Below, one piece after another: positions 61,176 to 64,000 of a stretch of DNA of 64,000 bases. The notes below the pieces were generated by a model. That model was not told the origin of the DNA. It made no database searches and saw nothing but the letters and a program-made list of their open reading frames with translations. Position 1 is the first letter of the stretch; each line of letters begins with the position of its first letter. Origin of the DNA: an uncultured Pelagibacteraceae bacterium. GTDB taxonomy: Bacteria > Pseudomonadota > Alphaproteobacteria > Pelagibacterales > Pelagibacteraceae. The stretch spans positions 122,871-186,870 of the forward strand of contig CACIHO010000002.1 in the NCBI GenBank assembly GCA_902586485.1, given 5' to 3'. The position numbers were made by a program, and so were the translations under genes.

Positions 61176-62716
61176 TGTTTAGTAAATACTTAAAAACTCT
61201 CTCTATATTAAAAAAATTTTTATTTATAAATTTTGTAATTTTTACAATTATTGGACTATTTACATTCACATATCTAAATAATATTCAGCCAAGTTTAATA
61301 AAAAAAAAATCTCAAAATCACACAAACATTATTAACAACACTATTGACAATATTTTAAGGCTAGATGTAAAATTCCAATCTGACGATATTAGAAGATTTT
61401 TATTTTCTACAAGGTTTATTTTTCAGAATTTAGATAGAGTAATTTTTTTTGATGATCAACTTAACCTTATTGGAGACACTGATACTTTAGATCTTGATCC
61501 AAGATCATTCTCTACAAGACTTGATAAAATTGAATTTGAACGTTTAGATAATGAGGAAACAGAAAAAATTATTGAGGAAAAAAATATAACAATTGATGAA
61601 AAAAAACCTGTTTCATTCAAAGATGTATTGAAAAATTATTCTAGTTCTGAAAATTTAGGAGCTACTTACACATTTACTCAAGAAGATTTTAATCAATTTA
61701 ATGTAACAACAATTAAGAATGTTACAAAGAATGAAATTAATCTTGGTTATGTAGCAATAACCGAAAATGCTAATGAAATAAAGACAGCGATAGATGAGAG
61801 AAAAGCATTTGTAATAAGAACAGCTATATCTGTAGGATTTGTAATATTAATTTTTTCTTTTGTTTTAAGTAGATATTTTATTAAACCAATACAAAATCTC
61901 GTGGGATATACAATTCGTATCAAAGAAAAAAGTCAAATTAAACCAGGTATTGAAAATTTGAAAAAAAGAAATGACGAATTAGGACTTTTATCTAATTCTT
62001 TAGAGGATATGACAAATGAGCTTCAAAAAAGAGTTACACATGCAGAAAACTTTTCGACAGATTTAGTTCATGAAATTAGAAATCCATTAGCATCTTTAAA
62101 AAGTGCATCAGAAATTTTACAAGACACAAATGATAGCGAACAAAGAAATAGATTATTGAATATACTTAGTCATGATGTTCAAAGAATAGAAAGATTAATT
62201 ACTGATTATTCGCAAATGTTAAAGGATGAAGTTGCTTTAAGTAAAGAAAAAATGAAAAAAATTGATATTGAACCTATCATTCAATCAGTTGTTGATGATT
62301 ATAACAATATTCATCAAGTGAAAAAAGGAATAAAAATTGAATATAAAAATGATGGAAAAGATAAATATTTAATAAATGGTATAGAAAACAGAATTGAACA
62401 AATCATTGCAAATTTATTAGACAATTCAATATCATTTAGTAAAGATGGTGCTAATGTTTTCGTTGATGTTTCTATTAATGGAAAAAATCAAATATCAATA
62501 AAAATTATTGATGAGGGACAAGGATTTAAAGAAAAAGACACATCAAGAATATTTAAAAGATTTTATAGTAATAGACCTGAAAAATTTGGAGAACACTCAG
62601 GTCTAGGTTTAAATATAGTAAAAAACTTAGTTGAACTCCACGATGGTGAAATTGTAGCATCTAATCGGTCTGATAAAGAAGGAGCAATGATAGAGATAAG
62701 ATTTCCCAATGTTTAA
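61175..62716 (+). CDS. chvG: ChvG-type sensor histidine kinase
   Basis: Membrane kinase of the envelope/acid-sensing ChvG-ChvI system. Transmembrane segments at about residues 14-32 and 208-228 flank a ~175-residue periplasmic sensor; HAMP linker follows (KPIQNLVGYTIRIKEKSQIKP). H-box FSTDLVHEIRNPLASLKSASEIL near residue 297, N-box IIANLLDNSISFS, DEGQGFKEKD, and GLGLNIVKNLVELHDGEI. Length 513. In rhizobia chvG is followed by hprK and PTS genes; here ahcY follows directly. Confidence 0.88.
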   Translation: MFSKYLKTLSILKKFLFINFVIFTIIGLFTFTYLNNIQPSLIKKKSQNHTNIINNTIDNILRLDVKFQSDDIRRFLFSTRFIFQNLDRVIFFDDQLNLIGDTDTLDLDPRSFSTRLDKIEFERLDNEETEKIIEEKNITIDEKKPVSFKDVLKNYSSSENLGATYTFTQEDFNQFNVTTIKNVTKNEINLGYVAITENANEIKTAIDERKAFVIRTAISVGFVILIFSFVLSRYFIKPIQNLVGYTIRIKEKSQIKPGIENLKKRNDELGLLSNSLEDMTNELQKRVTHAENFSTDLVHEIRNPLASLKSASEILQDTNDSEQRNRLLNILSHDVQRIERLITDYSQMLKDEVALSKEKMKKIDIEPIIQSVVDDYNNIHQVKKGIKIEYKNDGKDKYLINGIENRIEQIIANLLDNSISFSKDGANVFVDVSINGKNQISIKIIDEGQGFKEKDTSRIFKRFYSNRPEKFGEHSGLGLNIVKNLVELHDGEIVASNRSDKEGAMIEIRFPNV

Positions 62717-62723
62717 TCATATC

Positions 62724-62751
62724 TTGATAAATAAATACTTAACTGTATAAA
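62724..62751 (+). promoter_or_regulatory. Sigma70 promoter of ahcY
   Basis: TTGATA (62724-62729), 16-base spacer, TATAAA (62746-62751). Predicted start at about 62757-62759, that is, on the ahcY ATG, so the mRNA would be leaderless. No SAH riboswitch fits in the 42-base gap. Confidence 0.6.
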
Positions 62752-62758
62752 GCTTGCC

Positions 62759-64000
62759 ATGGATGATTATAAAGTAAAAGACATCACTCAAGCAGAATTT
62801 GGTAGGAAAGAAATATCAATTGCTGAAAGTGAAATGCCTGGTTTAATGGCATTAAGAGAAGAATATTCTAAGGAAAAACCATTAAAGGGTGCAAGAATTA
62901 TTGGATGTCTACATATGACGATTCAAACAGCTGTATTGATTGAAACTTTAGTTGCATTAGGTGCTGAAGTTCGTTGGTCTTCTTGTAATATTTTTTCAAC
63001 CCAAGATCATGCGGCGGCTGCAATTGCAAAGGCTGAAATTCCTGTTTATGCTTGGAAAGGTGAAACAGAGGAAGAATATTTATGGTGCATTAAACAAACT
63101 ATAATTGGAAAACCAGACTGGAAGCCTAATATGTTATTAGATGATGGTGGAGATTTAACAGCTATCATGCACAATGAATATCAGGACCTAATGAAAGATG
63201 TTAAGGGTGTTTCAGAGGAGACTACTACTGGAATTAAAGCACTTAATAAAATGGAAAAAGATAAATCGCTTTTAGTTCCAGCAATAAATGTAAATGACTC
63301 TGTTACTAAATCAAAATTTGATAATTTATATGGATGTAGAGAAAGTTTAGTAGACGGGATAAGAAGAGCTACTGATGTGATGATGTCTGGAAAAATTGCA
63401 ATTGTAGCTGGTTTTGGAGACGTTGGAAAAGGAAGTGCTGCATCCTTAAGACAAAGTGGTGCTAGAGTTTTAGTTACAGAAGCAGATCCAATTTGTGCTC
63501 TCCAAGCTGCAATGGAAGGTTATGAAGTGGTATTAATGGAGGAAGCTATAAGTAGAGCGGATATCGTTGTAACAGCCACAGGTAACAAAGACATTGTCAC
63601 TGCTGATCATATGAGAGATATGAAGGATAGAGCCATCTTATGTAATATTGGTCACTTTGATAATGAAATACAAGTTGAAGCTCTTAAAAATTATAAGTGG
63701 ACTGAAGTAAAACCTCAAGTACATGAAATAGAGTTACCTAGTGGTAAAAGAATTATTCTTCTGGCTGAGGGAAGATTAGTTAATCTTGGTTGCGCAACTG
63801 GACATCCAAGTTTTGTAATGAGTGCATCATTTACTAATCAAGTTATTGCTCAAATAGAACTTTGGCATAATTATAAAAATTATGAAAATAAAGTTTATGT
63901 ACTTCCAAAACATTTAGATGAAAAAGTAGCAACTTTGCATTTAAAAAAAGTTGGGGCAAAACTAACAAAATTATCAAAAGAGCAAGCAGATTATATAAGC
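62759..64000 (+). CDS. ahcY: Adenosylhomocysteinase AhcY (3' end outside window)
   Basis: Hydrolyses S-adenosylhomocysteine to homocysteine and adenosine, using bound NAD. Not in the ORF track because no stop occurs before the window edge. Starts [100 protein letters not shown] and the NAD fold [17 protein letters not shown] are all diagnostic. 414 codons are visible and, compared with bacterial relatives, only about 15-20 residues are missing. No Shine-Dalgarno upstream; see the promoter entry. Confidence 0.97.
   Translation, partial: MDDYKVKDITQAEFGRKEISIAESEMPGLMALREEYSKEKPLKGARIIGCLHMTIQTAVLIETLVALGAEVRWSSCNIFSTQDHAAAAIAKAEIPVYAWKGETEEEYLWCIKQTIIGKPDWKPNMLLDDGGDLTAIMHNEYQDLMKDVKGVSEETTTGIKALNKMEKDKSLLVPAINVNDSVTKSKFDNLYGCRESLVDGIRRATDVMMSGKIAIVAGFGDVGKGSAASLRQSGARVLVTEADPICALQAAMEGYEVVLMEEAISRADIVVTATGNKDIVTADHMRDMKDRAILCNIGHFDNEIQVEALKNYKWTEVKPQVHEIELPSGKRIILLAEGRLVNLGCATGHPSFVMSASFTNQVIAQIELWHNYKNYENKVYVLPKHLDEKVATLHLKKVGAKLTKLSKEQADYIS

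Noticed and set aside
62717-62758. SAH or SAM/SAH riboswitch in front of ahcY
   Set aside because: The gap is only 42 bases and is filled by a promoter; no aptamer-like conserved core is visible.

Overview
The window is a 64 kb piece of a streamlined, very AT-rich alphaproteobacterial chromosome, almost certainly a marine SAR11 (Pelagibacterales) genome. The reasons are the low-GC codon use (Lys, Asn and Ile rich proteins), gene spacing of a few bases or overlapping stop/start codons, alphaproteobacterial gene orders (ffh-rpsP-trmD-rplS-leuCD-leuB-asd; sdhCDAB-mdh-sucCDAB-lpd; priA-atpHAGDC; rplU-rpmA-obgE-proBA-nadD-rsfS-ctpA-rppH; metXW opposite hisC-tyrA), and a DMSP demethylase that closely resembles the SAR11 DmdA enzyme. 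I see no tRNA or rRNA gene, insertion sequence, prophage or CRISPR array, and no gap over 300 bases without a gene.

Layout. 1-34784 is one long plus-strand run: SRP/ribosomal genes (ffh, cut by the window edge, rpsP, trmD, rplS), leucine synthesis (leuC, leuD, leuB), a four-gene DMSP cluster (dmdC, dmdB, an alpha/beta hydrolase, dmdA), asd, the TCA block (sdhCDAB, mmsA, mdh, sucCDAB, lpd), an OafA-type acyltransferase, priA, and the F1 ATP synthase genes atpHAGDC. 34776-43806 is minus strand: rppH, ctpA, rsfS, nadD, proA, proB, obgE, rpmA, rplU, gloB, metW, metX, with a SAM-II riboswitch and a good promoter in front of metX. 43998-45976 (+) carries hisC and tyrA. 45973-49527 (-) carries an NlpC/P60 protein, an AmpG-like permease and TrkH. 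49619-53151 (+) carries class I LysRS, pyrD, rpmB and a VUT/YhhQ transporter. 53148-56253 (-) is a polyamine cluster (ureohydrolase, deoxyhypusine-synthase-like, type III decarboxylase). 56412-56984 (+) is an ActR/RegA regulator, 56977-57528 (-) bioY, and 57643-64000 (+) polA, chvI, chvG and the start of ahcY.

How the genes work together. A sulfur and one-carbon theme runs through the window: DmdA removes a methyl group from DMSP to tetrahydrofolate, DmdB/DmdC process methylmercaptopropionate towards methanethiol, Asd feeds homoserine synthesis, MetX activates homoserine under SAM-II control, and AhcY recycles S-adenosylhomocysteine. The central energy genes (TCA enzymes, F1 ATPase) sit together.

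Most notable observations: both succinate dehydrogenase membrane subunits lack the histidines that ligate heme b in E. coli, while the quinone-site residues are kept; the DMSP cluster sits between leuB and asd and contains an unassigned alpha/beta hydrolase; an ODC-like/DHS-like/agmatinase-like trio suggests an unresolved polyamine route; all four convergent gene pairs overlap at their stop codons; several sigma70-like promoters place the predicted transcript start almost on the start codon (rpmB, ahcY, perhaps chvI); and S16 and L19 carry the same repetitive Ala/Glu/Pro/Lys tail.
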